Positions 43,376 through 53,714 of a stretch of 64,000 nucleotides of DNA are shown in pieces. Each line of letters begins with the position of its first letter. Position 1 is the first letter of the stretch. Source of the DNA: Lithodes maja (taxonomy: Eukaryota > Arthropoda > Malacostraca > Decapoda > Lithodidae); the NCBI GenBank assembly GCA_037953745.1, contig JBAKBP010007937.1, positions 1 to 64,000 of the forward strand, in the 5' to 3' direction. The notes beneath the pieces were generated by a model, which worked only from the letters and a program-made list of their open reading frames with translations, had not been told where the DNA came from and ran no database searches. The translations under genes and the position numbers were made by a program.

Positions 43376-43620
43376 TTTTGGTCCAATTTTAATAAGTAGG
43401 ATATCATTGGAAAGAAGAGAAAAAATACAATTCATATTTGTGAAAGATTTTTTATGCACCCTTTAGTTTTGCCGCTAATAATGTTTTGTTTTGAAAGTTT
43501 TAAATGGTTGCAAGCCTCCTGTCAAAAAATGTTAGGGTGTTTAAAAAATCTGTCACAAATATATATCGCATTTGTTCTACTCTTTCCAATTATATCCTAC
43601 TTATTAATATTGGACAAAAA
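43376..43620. repeat. Inverted repeat with ~90-bp arms
   Basis: TTTTAATAAGTAGGATATCA, TTGGAAAGAAGAG and GAAAGATTTTTTATGCACCC (43388-43465) recur inverted as AGGGTGTTTAAAAAATC, CTCTTTCCAATTATATCC and TACTTATTAATATTGGACA (43530-43616). Foldback-type element or MITE remnant. Confidence 0.65.
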
Positions 43621-43929
43621 AAAAAAAAAAAAAACATTTAGGGAAAAATGTTCGAGTAACTATAGTTTTGAGAAAAAGGCGAAAAACTAAATACCAACGA
43701 TTCCTCTCTCAAATGATAATTTATTGCAACTGTTTGCTCTTGATTGATTTGATACATGCTCTGGCACTAAAATCCAGTAAAATTTACTAAGTCTAAGTGA
43801 ATAATATGCCACCTTGACCCCACAAAAAGTATTTTATTCATTTGGCGCCAATGGCGTCATAAACCGCGCACATCATTTATGCCAAGTTAGGCCATTTTTG
43901 ATTACTCTAGGTTGTGTTATGGTTGGTTT

Positions 43930-44080
43930 GGATGGGTTGTTGTTGTTGTTCCCCAAGCTGCCTGGCCAAACAGCCCCAAGGCCCCGAGCAAGGCCAAGGC
44001 CATAACCGAGCGCCCCCACAGAACCCTCCCCGCCGACCACAATAAAGCCTGGGTAACCGAAGCCACTCCATGGCGGGGAG
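43930..44080 (-). mobile_element. Short derivative of the (AAC)n-tailed LINE
   Basis: The left side, GTTGTTGTTGTTCCCCAAGC then TGCCTGGCCAAACAGCCCC, matches the 3' end of the LINE at 59252. The right side, AACCGAAGCCACTCCATGG, resembles that LINE's 5' end (GACCGAAGCCGCTCCAAGG). It looks like both termini joined with the interior missing. Confidence 0.5.
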
Positions 44081-45012
44081 CCGAGGAGGGTGCGGAAACG
44101 CCCGGGAAACCAAAGACCCACCCAGGGCCCTGTGCCCCTCAGCAATTATGAAGAGAAAGTTGAGGGGCAAAGGAAAAATGTGACGCTTTGGCTTCCAATC
44201 TTGGTAGATTGGGAGGTCAATCCACGGAAGAGACGCCGTCACTTGAGATCTAGAAAATATATAAGTAAAAGGAACAGTCAGAGTAAGCTATGGGTATGGC
44301 AGAGATCGCTCAGTTCTCACTCTGATAGACCAGCCCATCACCACATGACTAGAACCCAATCCTCTCAGCATCAGCTAGGAGAGGCCCTAGAAAGCCGCCT
44401 TTGGCGGGGGGGGATAGCTCCTCTATTTCAACCCCTTTCGGGGTTGGGCACCCGATGGGTTAGATCTGTTTAGTGTTGAATATATAATATGTTTGTGTAT
44501 GTCTTAGCATCTTGATGATGACAGTGACTTGGATGATAATGATGATGTCTTGGATGATTATGATGGCTCATAGATAATGAGGTCTAGTGCCTCATCCTCA
44601 CTCTCCCAGGTTCAGTGGAGGTGCCAGATATGTCTGTTGACTGTAATTTGTCTATATTTGTGCATGATAACGCGATTGTATTGGTTATTATCGTTCATAC
44701 CACGATACCACATATACGTCGTGAAGACTCAGACGAGTCTTCACAACAGTCCACTTACACCCATAGCTAGTGATTACTGATTTGTTATATTATTCTGACA
44801 TTACACTTATATGGCAATGTGTTAATCTGCTTGACCTGTATTTGATCCTAGCCAAAGCGGACATATCATGTGGTATTGTGTATGGTCTACCTTGTGAACA
44901 ATGCAACCTAACATAAATTTGTATAGATTCTCCTTGTCCTTCAGGGAATCAAGTATGCTATAATTTATTTCTTATAGATATTTATATATTTAATAACAAC
45001 AAGATCCAAACT
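44081..45012. other. Unassigned sequence
   Basis: No gene or known repeat recognised. A GATGATGAC-rich stretch (44510-44573) translates to an Asp-rich string that stops quickly. Confidence 0.5.
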
Positions 45013-45477
45013 TTAACCCCTGTCAAACGGGGATGTTTGTAACTTCTACTACCTGCCTGGTGGGCATATTTACCCTAAACGAGCTTCATTCCATGCTCTT
45101 TTTGATGTATAAACAAGAGCCAGAGCGTAATACAATTATGTATCCGTGAAAGGGCGATAATAGAGTTTTCCAATGACACCTGAATCATCCTTGTACGACC
45201 ACGGGTTCTCTTGCAAAAAACCTTAAAATACAGTAAATTCCCCAGTTTCTATTTGTTCTCGCGAGGCCTGGGGTGTGAGACGGTGCATAGGTTACGTCAG
45301 TGGCGGGACTAGGTCCATGCCGAGCGGTCAGAGCCCGCTTATCGTCCTCTCAACGAGTGGACTCTCTCTCAGAGCCGATAATGTGCTCAACATCCAGCCC
45401 GATATAAGTCGGGCCCCGCAGTGATGGTCATGGTTCTCTCGCCCGACATATGTTGAGCCCCGTGGCTGGGGTGTTAA
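45013..45477. mobile_element. TTAA miniature element, family Q, copy 2
   Basis: TTAA at 45013-45016 and 45474-45477. Core AACAAGAGCCAGAGCGTAAT, AATGACACCTGAATCATCC. The right side carries CCGATATAAGTCGGGCCCC and CGCCCGACATATGTTGAGC, a diverged internal duplication. Confidence 0.85.
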
Positions 45478-46140
45478 AAGTAGATAGTCCAACTATATTT
45501 ATTTAGTACCTATAATTCTTAGGAATATCATACCACGAAATGCATATAGACTAGAAAAGGTGAGACAATATATTTTTGCTTACTGTAATGCCTCTAAAAA
45601 AAGGGAGAGGATAGAGGAAGTAAGATAATTATGTAGGCTTATACACAATAAATGTCTTTCAAACAAAATATTGTCTTGATAGTTACTGATAATAAACACA
45701 TTCTATAATTTACACCCTTAGTCTCAGTAACTTAAAATATATATTGCTCAATTTTTCAAAATGATAAGGAAGTATCCGGTCTATTTTATATCTGTACTAT
45801 TTTTGGAATTTAAAATTTATCTCCCTTTAGTAAAATTAGATGTTCTGAACGATACATTTCATGTTATATATATATATATATTTATATAGGGTGAATTAAA
45901 ATAACTGTTACAGACTATGACAAACAATGTAAAATGGAAATTGAACATAATATATTGTAGGATAACATTTTTACCAGATATGTCTTATTAATTGATTTCC
46001 CAGTTTGCAAACACGGCAATCAGCGTTATTATTTCTTCATATGTAGGCCTAATTCGAGATTGTTACTAATCTAAGCAAAACATAAATTTTGACTTACTTG
46101 GCATTTTTAAAGGTACTTCTATTGCCTTACTCCACTAGTT
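45478..46140. other. Unassigned AT-rich sequence
   Basis: No gene or repeat family recognised. A short TA run lies at 45868-45882. Confidence 0.5.
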
Positions 46141-46144
46141 AATT

Positions 46145-46340
46145 AGTTAGTTAAAATAGGGCTTCAGAGGCTATTAACCCTTCTGGATTATTAGGTCAGC
46201 ACATTGTAATTCCAGAATAACGTCAGGACTGGAACCCCTTTTCCAGAACTTCAGTCCCTTTCTACTCCATTTGTGTTAGTTAAAATAGGACTTCAGAGGC
46301 TATCAACCCTTCTGGATTATTAAGCCAGCACTCTACCCCC
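46145..46340 (-). repeat. Repeat U, two adjacent minus-strand copies
   Basis: TTAGTTAAAATAGGGCTTCA...TTCTGGATTATTAGGTCAGC...AACGTCAGGACTGGAACCCC, then a second TTAGTTAAAATAGGACTTCA...GGATTATTAAGCCAGCACTC. The second copy is truncated. Confidence 0.85.
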
Positions 46341-47335
46341 TCCTCCCGTGTAAAGGGACTGACTGACTGACTGAATGATGGCTAGAGTTAAGATAGTTAT
46401 ATAAATTAATAATAGATTGGCGGAATTATGCTGGGGTCACACATTCACGTATATCGCTCCCGTATGCTCCCGTCAGGCGTGATCGCCAATTTTGTGTTAT
46501 GACGGGCGTAGTCCGGCCGTGTACGCCCGTATAGACTACGACTATTGCACTTCCCGACATACGTACCGTAACGGGGCCAGTGTTACGTCAGACGTAATGT
46601 AGTCGTATGGAGCTACGTACGTGCTTGCGACTTGCGTAAGCATGTCCCCGTTAGTCCGCCTGGGCTGCCGGATTTGTGGGAACACAGGCCACCAGGCCAC
46701 GCCCATGGCCACGCCCCCACAAGACCTACGTAGCTGAGGCCGTACGTCTTGTGAGTTTGTAGGCATTACGTGGACCGTGTCCGGACAATCGTAGGCACAC
46801 CCCGTCTGTCCAAACACAGACAAAGACAGTCTTTGTCAACCACGTAGGTCTGGGTTGGAATCTGGGAACTACAAAAGGGCAGGAATGGCCACACCATTCC
46901 CATTCCCAGTCCTTCATCGGCACCATGAACAACATCGCGGAATTCATCCTGGAGGAGTTCAATTTTGTGAACTCCCTTTATAGAGGAAAGACCATTCATC
47001 CTTGTAACCTTTAACCTGCTGAGTGCCAGCCAATTTTGACGGTGTGCTTCTGCCAGTGCCAGAGTTTTTTTTTTTTTTTTTGGCTAAATCTATCAAGTTG
47101 GGAGAGAAAGGAAGGATAATGATAAAAAAAACACTCCCCTTGTCCATTTTCGCCAGAAATCAGGTCCCCGATAGTCCCGAAAGTAGCTGAAAAGACACTA
47201 TAGACTACAGAGACTTTTATGGTATCGGAATGTATGGTATCGGAATGTATGGGTGGGAGGGTGGTGGGAGGGTGGTTTTCGGGTTGGTTGGGGGAAGGTA
47301 GAAGGGTAATTGACTTGTGTTACACATATGAAGCC

Positions 47336-47920
47336 GATTGGTGAGGTAGTTTCGCCACCACGGATTTTCCTTTTTTTCCTTATCTTCGTACGGATACGCT
47401 GGAAGTGGGTGGTGGGAGGCGGTTGGGGGTGTGTTGGGGGGAAGGCAGAAGGGTAAGGGACTTGTCACACAAATATGGAACCGATTGGTGAGGTAGTTTC
47501 GCCGCCACAGATTTTCCTTTTTTTCCTTATCTTCGTACGGATATACGCTGGAAGTGGGTGGTGGGAGGCGGTTGGGGGTGTGGTGGGGGGAAGGCAGAAG
47601 GGTAAGGGACTTGTCACACAAATATGGAACCGATTGGTGAGGTAGTTTCGCCGCCACAGATTTTCCTTTTTTTCCTTATCTTCGTACGGATACGCTGGAA
47701 GTGGGTGGTTGGAGGTAGTTGGGGGTGTGGTGGGGGGAAGGCAGAAGGGTAAGGGACTTGTCACACAAATATGGACTCGATTGGTGAAGTCGTTTCGCCG
47801 CCACAGATTTTCCTTTTTTTTCCTTCTGACGGGACCGACAGTCAACGAGTGGGTGGGAGGAGGGATTTGGGATTTTTGTGGTGGGTAGCCTAAAGGGTAA
47901 GGTACATGTGGTAAAAATAT
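47336..47920. repeat. ~148-bp minisatellite inside the TIR element
   Basis: GATTGGTGAGGTAGTTTCGC starts units at 47336, 47483, 47632 and 47779 (spacing 147, 149 and 147), with diverged half units on both sides. Each unit has a TTTTCCTTTTTTTCC run, CTTATCTTCGTACGGATA, GGAAGTGGGTGGTGGGAG and AAGGGACTTGTCACACAAAT. The long Pro-rich minus frames here are translations of the array. Confidence 0.9.
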
Positions 47921-48159
47921 GAAAGCCATAGGTGCAGTCGTTTCGCTGCTACGATTTGTTTTCGGCAGGGTGCAGAGGGTGGCAGGGTTGGCTTGTTGGT
48001 TGCTGCTCCGGTGTGGTGAGAGGTGTGACGGAGTGTCCCCCGCTGGTCCCGTTGTCCCCCGTGACCCCACCGTACAAGGGTGCCGCGTCTTCCCGCCAAC
48101 CCGCAGTGCGGCGGTTCTGCCAGATGCGCCCGGACTTACTTTCACTTTCCCGTTTTACG

Positions 48160-48272
48160 TGAACATTGTACGATTGGCTGGCAGGAGAAACTTACGTTTT
48201 ACCTGTCTAGCTGCTACGTTTTACGGGGCTGCACCCGTAAGACGTAGCAGCTAGCCAGGTAAAACATATGCT
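48160..48272. repeat. Hairpin inside the TIR element
   Basis: TTTTACCTGTCTAGCTGCTA and CGTTTTACGGG (from 48209) pair with CCCGTAAGACGTAGCAGCTA and GCCAGGTAAAA (to about 48263), with a loop of about GCTGCA. Confidence 0.8.
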
Positions 48273-48669
48273 TTCCCGACTTTTGACATACGTGAGCACG
48301 AGCCCCGTATCCGATTCGAAATCCAAAACATACCGGGCGACCTTGGCCGCACCAACCACCTCCAAGACCAGCGTGGCTACGCCCGCCATGCGTACCAACC
48401 CCCACGACTAGACACAATTTCATTTAAGTTTTGCGTACTAAGCCCTTACGTTTTACGTATTCGGTTGCCAACTACCAATAAACCTTCGTACGGGAGCATA
48501 CTAATGTGTGACCCCAGCATTAGGGACTATTTTGTATGGAAGACTTATTGGAGGATTAACTTAAGAGGGGATTGGGGGGTGGAATAATAAATGAAAAATA
48601 GGTAGAATAATCAAATTTGTTAATTTCACTCGCAACACCAAACACCTCCCAATGAAATTAATGAACACA

Positions 48670-48860
48670 TTAGTTCCTCCCTGGATTCGAACCTGGGTTA
48701 CCACATACATATTTTTAACACTTTAACCATTACACCATCAAGACTATTTATCTATCTATCTATTTTATCAGGCTCATGTCCCCCGAATAGGGACAACACA
48801 AAACAAAAAATAAAACAATAAATCAATGAACACACAAAACCATAAACACAAATTCACCAT
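48670..48860 (-). repeat. tRNA-derived SINE head next to a LINE-like tail
   Basis: Minus strand: TTGATGGTGTAATGGTTAAA (A box, 48727-48742) and GGTTCGAATCC (B box, 48682-48692) form a SINE head related to that at 32795. To its right, (TATC)n and ATCAGGCTCATGTCCCCCGA match in diverged form the 3' tail of the LINE ending at 41279. Confidence 0.55.
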
Positions 48861-49060
48861 CAAGACAGTTGTTAGAAATATAGTTAGAGAATAAATGATT
48901 CTGAAAGGGAAGCAAAGGGGCTGGCTCTTATGTTTACATGTTGGATAGCCATGGTATAATTATGAGCCCCTTTTGAACCGGTGACGTTTGCTTGGTTTTA
49001 TTTCAGCTGCCTGTAGACGATTTTATGAAGATTTGGAAAGATGTGTAGTAGCTGTAAGGA

Positions 49061-49419
49061 TTAAGGGGGGAGGGTTTGTTTCTTCCCCCTCGTGTTTAGC
49101 CCGATTAGTTTTGAGATTTTTAAGACGTTCGGGCCATTAGTTTGGCGATTTTAACACCTTTCTCCCATTTTCGTTCTCTATTTTAATTAAGACAATTTGT
49201 GTCATTTAGGTGCCGAATATGTCCTGGTGAGCGAAAGCGAACCTGTAATTTGAAGAGGAAACGGCCTTCGGCCGGGAATTTTCCAAATTAATTTTGAAGT
49301 GGGTTCTAGTTTTTTTTTTTTTTTGGTATGGAGGTCTAGCGAGGAAAGATATATATACATAGACCCCCCCCCAAAAAAAAAAAAATAAAAAAAAAATAAA
49401 AGAAACACTACCCCCTTAA
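49061..49419. mobile_element. TTAA miniature element, family B, copy with both ends
   Basis: TTAA 49061-49064 and 49416-49419; ends GGGGGG and CCCCC. Blocks: CCTCGTGTTTAGCCCGATTA, GGTGAGCGAAAGCGAACC, GGCCTTCGGCC, GGAGGTCTAGCGAGGAAA. A-rich runs have expanded near the right end. Confidence 0.85.
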
Positions 49420-49424
49420 TTGAG

Positions 49425-50130
49425 ATAGTCTGTATTCTTTCTTTTCATTGATAAACGTCGTTCTTATGCTCAATAAAATCGTCTAATAGTAGCCATAAAA
49501 TGTTTAAAAGGACGGCACCGTACTGAAGGGGTTATATATTGGATGAATAGGACAGGAGAAGGCGAAGTATGAAGTAGATGCTGAAGAGATTGAACAGAGT
49601 CGGTACAGTTGCCCGCACTATTTCTGTTCCTCTTCGTGATGTTATGAATGAAACTAAACTTGTATGAATGAATAGCGAGTGTGGTTTCGTTTAATTATCG
49701 GTTTGACTAATCAGATGAGTTAACCGCTGCATAAGTAACTACATTCGTAATTCAACCATGCGCATTACATTTCCATGTATAAGATCACGGAGAGGAACAA
49801 AACTTACGTGGCCAACTGTACATATAAACAAGGAACATTTAATTAAGGAGATGAATAACCAGCCAAGGATACATGAAGATGCTGAGAAAGATACCGAAAT
49901 AAGAGAGGGATACACATTTATGAAGTGGCAATGAAGGTAAATGAGTGACAGGTGGTGTGAGGCAGTAAATATTGGATATAATAAGCAGCTAACGGTATAC
50001 TGTCCAATGAAGCAACTCGGTTGAGCCCGAGAACTTTCAGTATTCTAGTGTACTTCTCACTTCTCCGCTTGTTCTTCCTCTGTCCAATTGCTCTTCTTTC
50101 CTATTTTACTCCAGCCATCTGTACAAGTAG
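49425..50130. other. Family P fragment, then unassigned sequence
   Basis: 49440-49535 (AAACGTCGTTCTTATG, AAAATCGTCTAATAG, GGCACCGTACTGAAGGGGTTA) is the right half of a family P element. The rest is unrecognised. Confidence 0.5.
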
Positions 50131-50132
50131 GG

Positions 50133-50255
50133 CAAGGGACTAAAGTTCTCGAAAAGGGGCTCCAGTTCTGACGCTGTTCTTGACTTGCAGTGTGCTGGCT
50201 TAATAATCCATAAGGGTTGATAGCCTCTCAAGTCCTATTTTAACTAAGGTAATGA
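50133..50255 (+). repeat. Repeat U, copy
   Basis: AAGTTCTCGAAAAGGGGCTC, CAGTTCTGACGCTGTTCTTG, GTGTGCTGGCTTAATAATCC and GTTGATAGCCTCTCAAGTCC. Confidence 0.85.
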
Positions 50256-50473
50256 GGTAGGAATGAAGGGGAAGATAGAGAGGAGACAACGGTAGATATA
50301 CATAGACTATCTGAATAAATAGATACTAGGATGACGAAGGCAGAGAGATGAACCAAAATATAATAATCGAAGTAAACTAAATACATGTATAAAAACCGAC
50401 AATGATGATGTGTAAGAGTTGGAGGCAGATAGAATGACAGTATATGTTTGAGTAAACATGATTAATTTAGGCT

Positions 50474-51402
50474 ACGCCATCATCTGTCCCATCTCCTATT
50501 CTCTTTCTAATTTTCATAAATTATATTCTCAACTGTACATCCAGTCCCATCTATTCATATGCAGACAACTCTACCTTACACCACTCAATTAGTTTTCCAA
50601 AACGCCCAGCCAGCTGTCCCTTAAAAGCAAACATAATGAAGCCATAAATTACTTATCTTCTGATCTAGCTACTATTTCCAATTTGGGTAGAGAAAACCGT
50701 GTTGCATTTAAACCCTTCCAAGACTCAATTTATCCATCTTACTACCCGTCAGGAACCTCCAGAGGACTATCCCTTATTCTTCAACAATACAAAAATCAAC
50801 CCTTCATCTTCTCTCAATGTTCTCGGTGTCTGTTTTTCTTCTGCACTCACTTAGAAGGACCTTATTACCAGTCTCGCTAAGGCAGCCTCCCAGAAGCTGG
50901 GTGTGCTCAACTGCCTCAAGGGGTTCTTTACCCCTTCGCAGCTTCGTGCTCTGTACAGGGGCACAGTGTGTCCTTGTATTGAGTATTGTTCACATGTGTG
51001 GGGAGGATCCTCTCACACCGCACTACTAGACAAAATAGAAAGGAAAGCCTTTCGTATCATTAAACTCCCGTCCACTCACTAACTCTCTGCAATCTCTCTC
51101 TCTTTGCTGCAATGTTGCATCTCTCTCGCTATTCTATCGCTACTACAATAATCAGTGTTCCTCGGAGCTTTCCCAGTGTATACCACCTCCTCTACGTAGG
51201 GTACGTAGTACCCGCCTTGCAACACAATCCCACCCCTACTCTGTGCAACTCTCCAACCCAAGAGTGAAACACTATTCTCAGAATTTCTTCTATTCAACTG
51301 CTGAGCTCTGCAACTCTCTCCCAGATTCAGTCTTTCCCTCTTCCTATGACTTAAATTGCTTCAAACTCCATGTGTTCAGGCATTTTTACTCGAACGTCCC
51401 TT
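50474..51402 (+). pseudogene. Decayed LINE reverse transcriptase, C-terminal half
   Basis: A + strand reading that hops between frames: VPSPILFLIFINYILN with SYADNSTLH (the catalytic YADD is now YADN), a NPSKTQFIHL block, SLNVLGVCFSSALT, then AKAASQKLGVLNCLKGFF, QLRALYRGTVCPCIEYCSHV, KAFRIIKL and a conserved C-terminal stretch LCNSLPDSVFP ending FRHFYSNVP. This is the palm-to-tail part of a non-LTR RT of a family distinct from the others in the window. There are multiple stops and frameshifts, and the endonuclease is absent. Confidence 0.8.
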
Positions 51403-52015
51403 GATTTTGGCCCTGTCACTCTTTCAACTCTGGGGGAGGCACTCGAACAAAAATTATGACCACTCATCTGACACAAAAATTCCATGTATAATTACCAGTG
51501 ACGTCTGCAATTTGTCCGATAGGTGTGCTCGGTAAAGACAGAGATTGTTCTTTGAGAGGGTCACTGTGAGTGGTGTGGTGTAATTGTGGTCCTTAATTGC
51601 ATAGCTATATTTTATTTTATTTTCATCCAAAATTTGATACCTCTAACGTAGCTTCATTGTGGCTCTGTCGCTCTCTTAACTTTGGAGGATTCATTTGTTA
51701 CAAGCAGCTTTGCCTTTTGTCTTGTTTTGCCTTTTTTTGACATATAAAGAAAACATAAAAAACAATAAAAAGGTTGCCTCTGCAATTTGCATGTCATGTA
51801 ACCAGATGACTTAATAGAGGTGTGGCCACAAGAGACAGAAAGGAAAGTAACCGAGAGGGTCGGGATGAGTGGTTTGCTGAGTGGGCCCTGGAGGACTGCT
51901 GAGTGGGGTCGGGATGAGTGGTCGGGGTCACCTCTTGACCCCGGAGAGGTCACACACGGACGGCGGATGTTGCCCCAGGGAGACAAATGATGAAACTAGA
52001 CCTGCCCGTGTGTGA
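51403..52015. other. LINE 3' flank and unassigned sequence
   Basis: Two similar openings, TTTTGGCCCTGTCACTCTTT at 51406 and CATTGTGGCTCTGTCGCTCT at 51655, suggest a diverged local repeat. No gene recognised. Confidence 0.45.
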
Positions 52016-52016
52016 G

Positions 52017-52215
52017 GGGGAGGTAATTGGTTTTCCTGGACACCCTTCTCCCTCATGCTTAACCCCATTAGTTTGTCGATTTGAAAACCTTTCCCCCTAT
52101 TCTTTGGCAAAATTAAGAAATTTCGTGCCATTTTTCTATCGAAAAATGTACAAATTTATCTCGAAGGAGGGTCTTGGGGGTATTTATTTGAGCTTGATAG
52201 AGGTCTAGGGAACTA
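52017..52215. mobile_element. Family B miniature element, shortened copy
   Basis: TCCCTCATGCTTAACCCCAT, TATCGAAAAATGTACAAATT, GAGCTTGATAGAGGTCTAGG. The middle GGCGAGC block is deleted and there is no TTAA flank. Confidence 0.65.
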
Positions 52216-52259
52216 ACAAGAAATATATATATATATAATAATAAACAAAAACTATATAT

Positions 52260-52618
52260 ATATCCACAGGGAAGAATGGAAAATAAACACGGAGTCCCAA
52301 GCGCTTTCGTGTATTACGTCTTCAGGGGACAGAGGACAGACAGAGAATGGAAATATTTGCATAACAATAATCGCAAGAGCTCACGAACTTTTGTTGATAG
52401 GTTTTGCACATTCAACCATCGTAGTTGATTAGTGTGTAATAATATTTGTCTAGATTTCTTGTAACAAGGCATTGCTTTATCATGAACTCCTTATATACCG
52501 GCGACGTCTTTTAAATTTATTCTTTATTAAACGATTTTATTCAGAGAATGTCCCCTGAAGATGTAATACACGAACGCGCTTGGGACTCTGTTTATTTTCC
52601 TTTCTTCCATGTGGATAT
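52260..52618. mobile_element. Foldback element with ~70-bp arms and a captured spacer
   Basis: Arms 52260-52331 and 52549-52618 are inverted copies: TATCCACA, GAAGAATGGAAAATAAACAC, GGAGTCCCAAGCGCTTTCGT, GTATTACGTCTTCAGGGGAC. The spacer (52346-52545) is a ~90%-similar copy of 54832-55025. In the outward reading the arm gives CTGAAGACGTAATACACGAA, reminiscent of a hammerhead core (CTGANGA...GAAA), but the helix next to the core does not close well. Confidence 0.75.
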
Positions 52619-52666
52619 TCAGCATTATATACAGTAAGTTCACTTGTTGCTGTGACTGTCTTGCAT

Positions 52667-52667
<1 letters not shown>

Positions 52668-52738
<71 letters not shown>
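52668..52738. repeat. (CA)n(TA)n microsatellite
   Basis: About nine CA units followed by about 27 TA units. Confidence 0.95.
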
Positions 52739-52742
<4 letters not shown>

Positions 52743-52808
52743 ATAAATAATGAAACTAGACCTGCTCGTGTGTGAAACCTGTCTTGGGAAGAGGAAGGAA
52801 AGGGTTAT

Positions 52809-53177
52809 TTAAGGGGGGTCCCCTGCTTTTTTTTAATTTATCTTCCTATACTTTTCTCTCTTTCCCTGGCTTGTGTCCATTCGGCCCCATTAAGCCAACT
52901 GTTTTAAGACTTTTATCCCCATCCAGGTGTCGATTTCTTCCTGGCAAACGATAGCGAGCCAGCATTGTATGGAGAAATCTGGCTTCGCCGGATGCATTTT
53001 TCTATCGAAAAGTGTACAAATTTAGCTTGCTGCCAATGGAAAATATATATATGCAAAAGAAAATATTGACCCCTGGATGGGGGTAACCATCTTAAAACAG
53101 TAGGCTGAATGGGGCCGAATGGATACAAACCAAAGAGAGAGGGAGAGAGAGAAGAAAAGAGATGTCAACTCCCAAAT
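52809..53177. mobile_element. TTAA miniature element, family A, copy 2
   Basis: Left TTAA 52809-52812 with GGGGGGTCCCCTGC. Mirror-image blocks GTGTCCATTCGGCCCCATTA (left) and GGCTGAATGGGGCCGAATGG (right), and CGATAGCGAGCCAGCATTGT. The right TTAA is eroded. Confidence 0.8.
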
Positions 53178-53226
53178 GTCCATAAACTTAGTAGGCCCTA
53201 TAGCTATTCCATTTTTTTTTTTTTTT

Positions 53227-53714
53227 TTAACACCTTATTAGCGGGCTAGGTGGTTTATTTATATGTACCGCCCAGCGGGGTGTTTTTAGCCAAAATAGGG
53301 CTGTTTATGTGATCATTTTCATGCCTAAATAAGACCCAGAGCGTAAAACAAGTATCTATCCCTGAAAGGGCATAAACAGAGCTTTCCAATGACACCATAA
53401 CGATCCTTTTATGATGGCTAGTTTTCTTGCAACAACCGCTCAACGCGAGTGCAAAAAGCATGTAATTCGGCACTTTCCCCATACAATTCCGTATATAGCG
53501 AGTGAGAGAGGGAGGGAGGAGGTGGGATTCGTGTCAGTAGGTTCGCCGCGGTGGTCTGGAGCAGTCATATGCTCGCTACTCTCCTGCCACCACTTGTCTC
53601 TCTCTCTCAGCAACATTACGTGCTGAAATTGCCACACGACCTATGTCGAGCGCCGCCAGATAGTCCAGATTTATTATACTCGACTTATGTTGCGCGCCGA
53701 CACTTAGGGGTTAA
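53227..53714. mobile_element. TTAA miniature element, family Q, copy 3
   Basis: TTAA 53227-53230 and 53711-53714. Core AAATAAGACCCAGAGCGTAA, CCAATGACACCATAACGATC, GGCTAGTTTTCTTGCAACA. The right half has GACCTATGTCGAGCGCCGC and CGACTTATGTTGCGCGCCG, the paired blocks typical of this family. Confidence 0.85.

Larger units (their letters stand above)
46429..48519. mobile_element. 2.1-kb TIR element with TTA target duplication (PIF/Harbinger-like)
   Basis: 2091 bp. The first 17 bases, TGCTGGGGTCACACATT, recur perfectly inverted at the right end, and TTA is duplicated outside (46426-46428 and 48520-48522). A 3-bp TTA duplication is characteristic of PIF/Harbinger transposons. No DDE transposase is legible. 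A 29-residue frame (46924-47013, MNNIAEFILEEFNF) could be the N-terminus of a lost gene. The subterminal regions are dense in CGTA-containing words, and the middle holds a minisatellite and a hairpin. Confidence 0.8.
51987..52775. repeat. Block bounded by 26-bp direct repeats
   Basis: ATGAAACTAGACCTGCCCGT and the following GTGTGA occur at 51990-52015 and again (one difference) at 52750-52775. Between them lie a family B fragment (52017-52215), a foldback element (52260-52618) and a (TA)n tract (52685-52738). Confidence 0.75.

Noticed and set aside
44510..44573. Asp-rich stretch as the N-terminus of a piggyBac-like transposase
   Set aside because: It stops after about 20 residues and no transposase core follows; GATGAT low complexity explains it.
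47465..48145. 226-residue Pro-rich protein on the minus strand
   Set aside because: It is a translation of the 148-bp minisatellite and hairpin region inside the TIR element.
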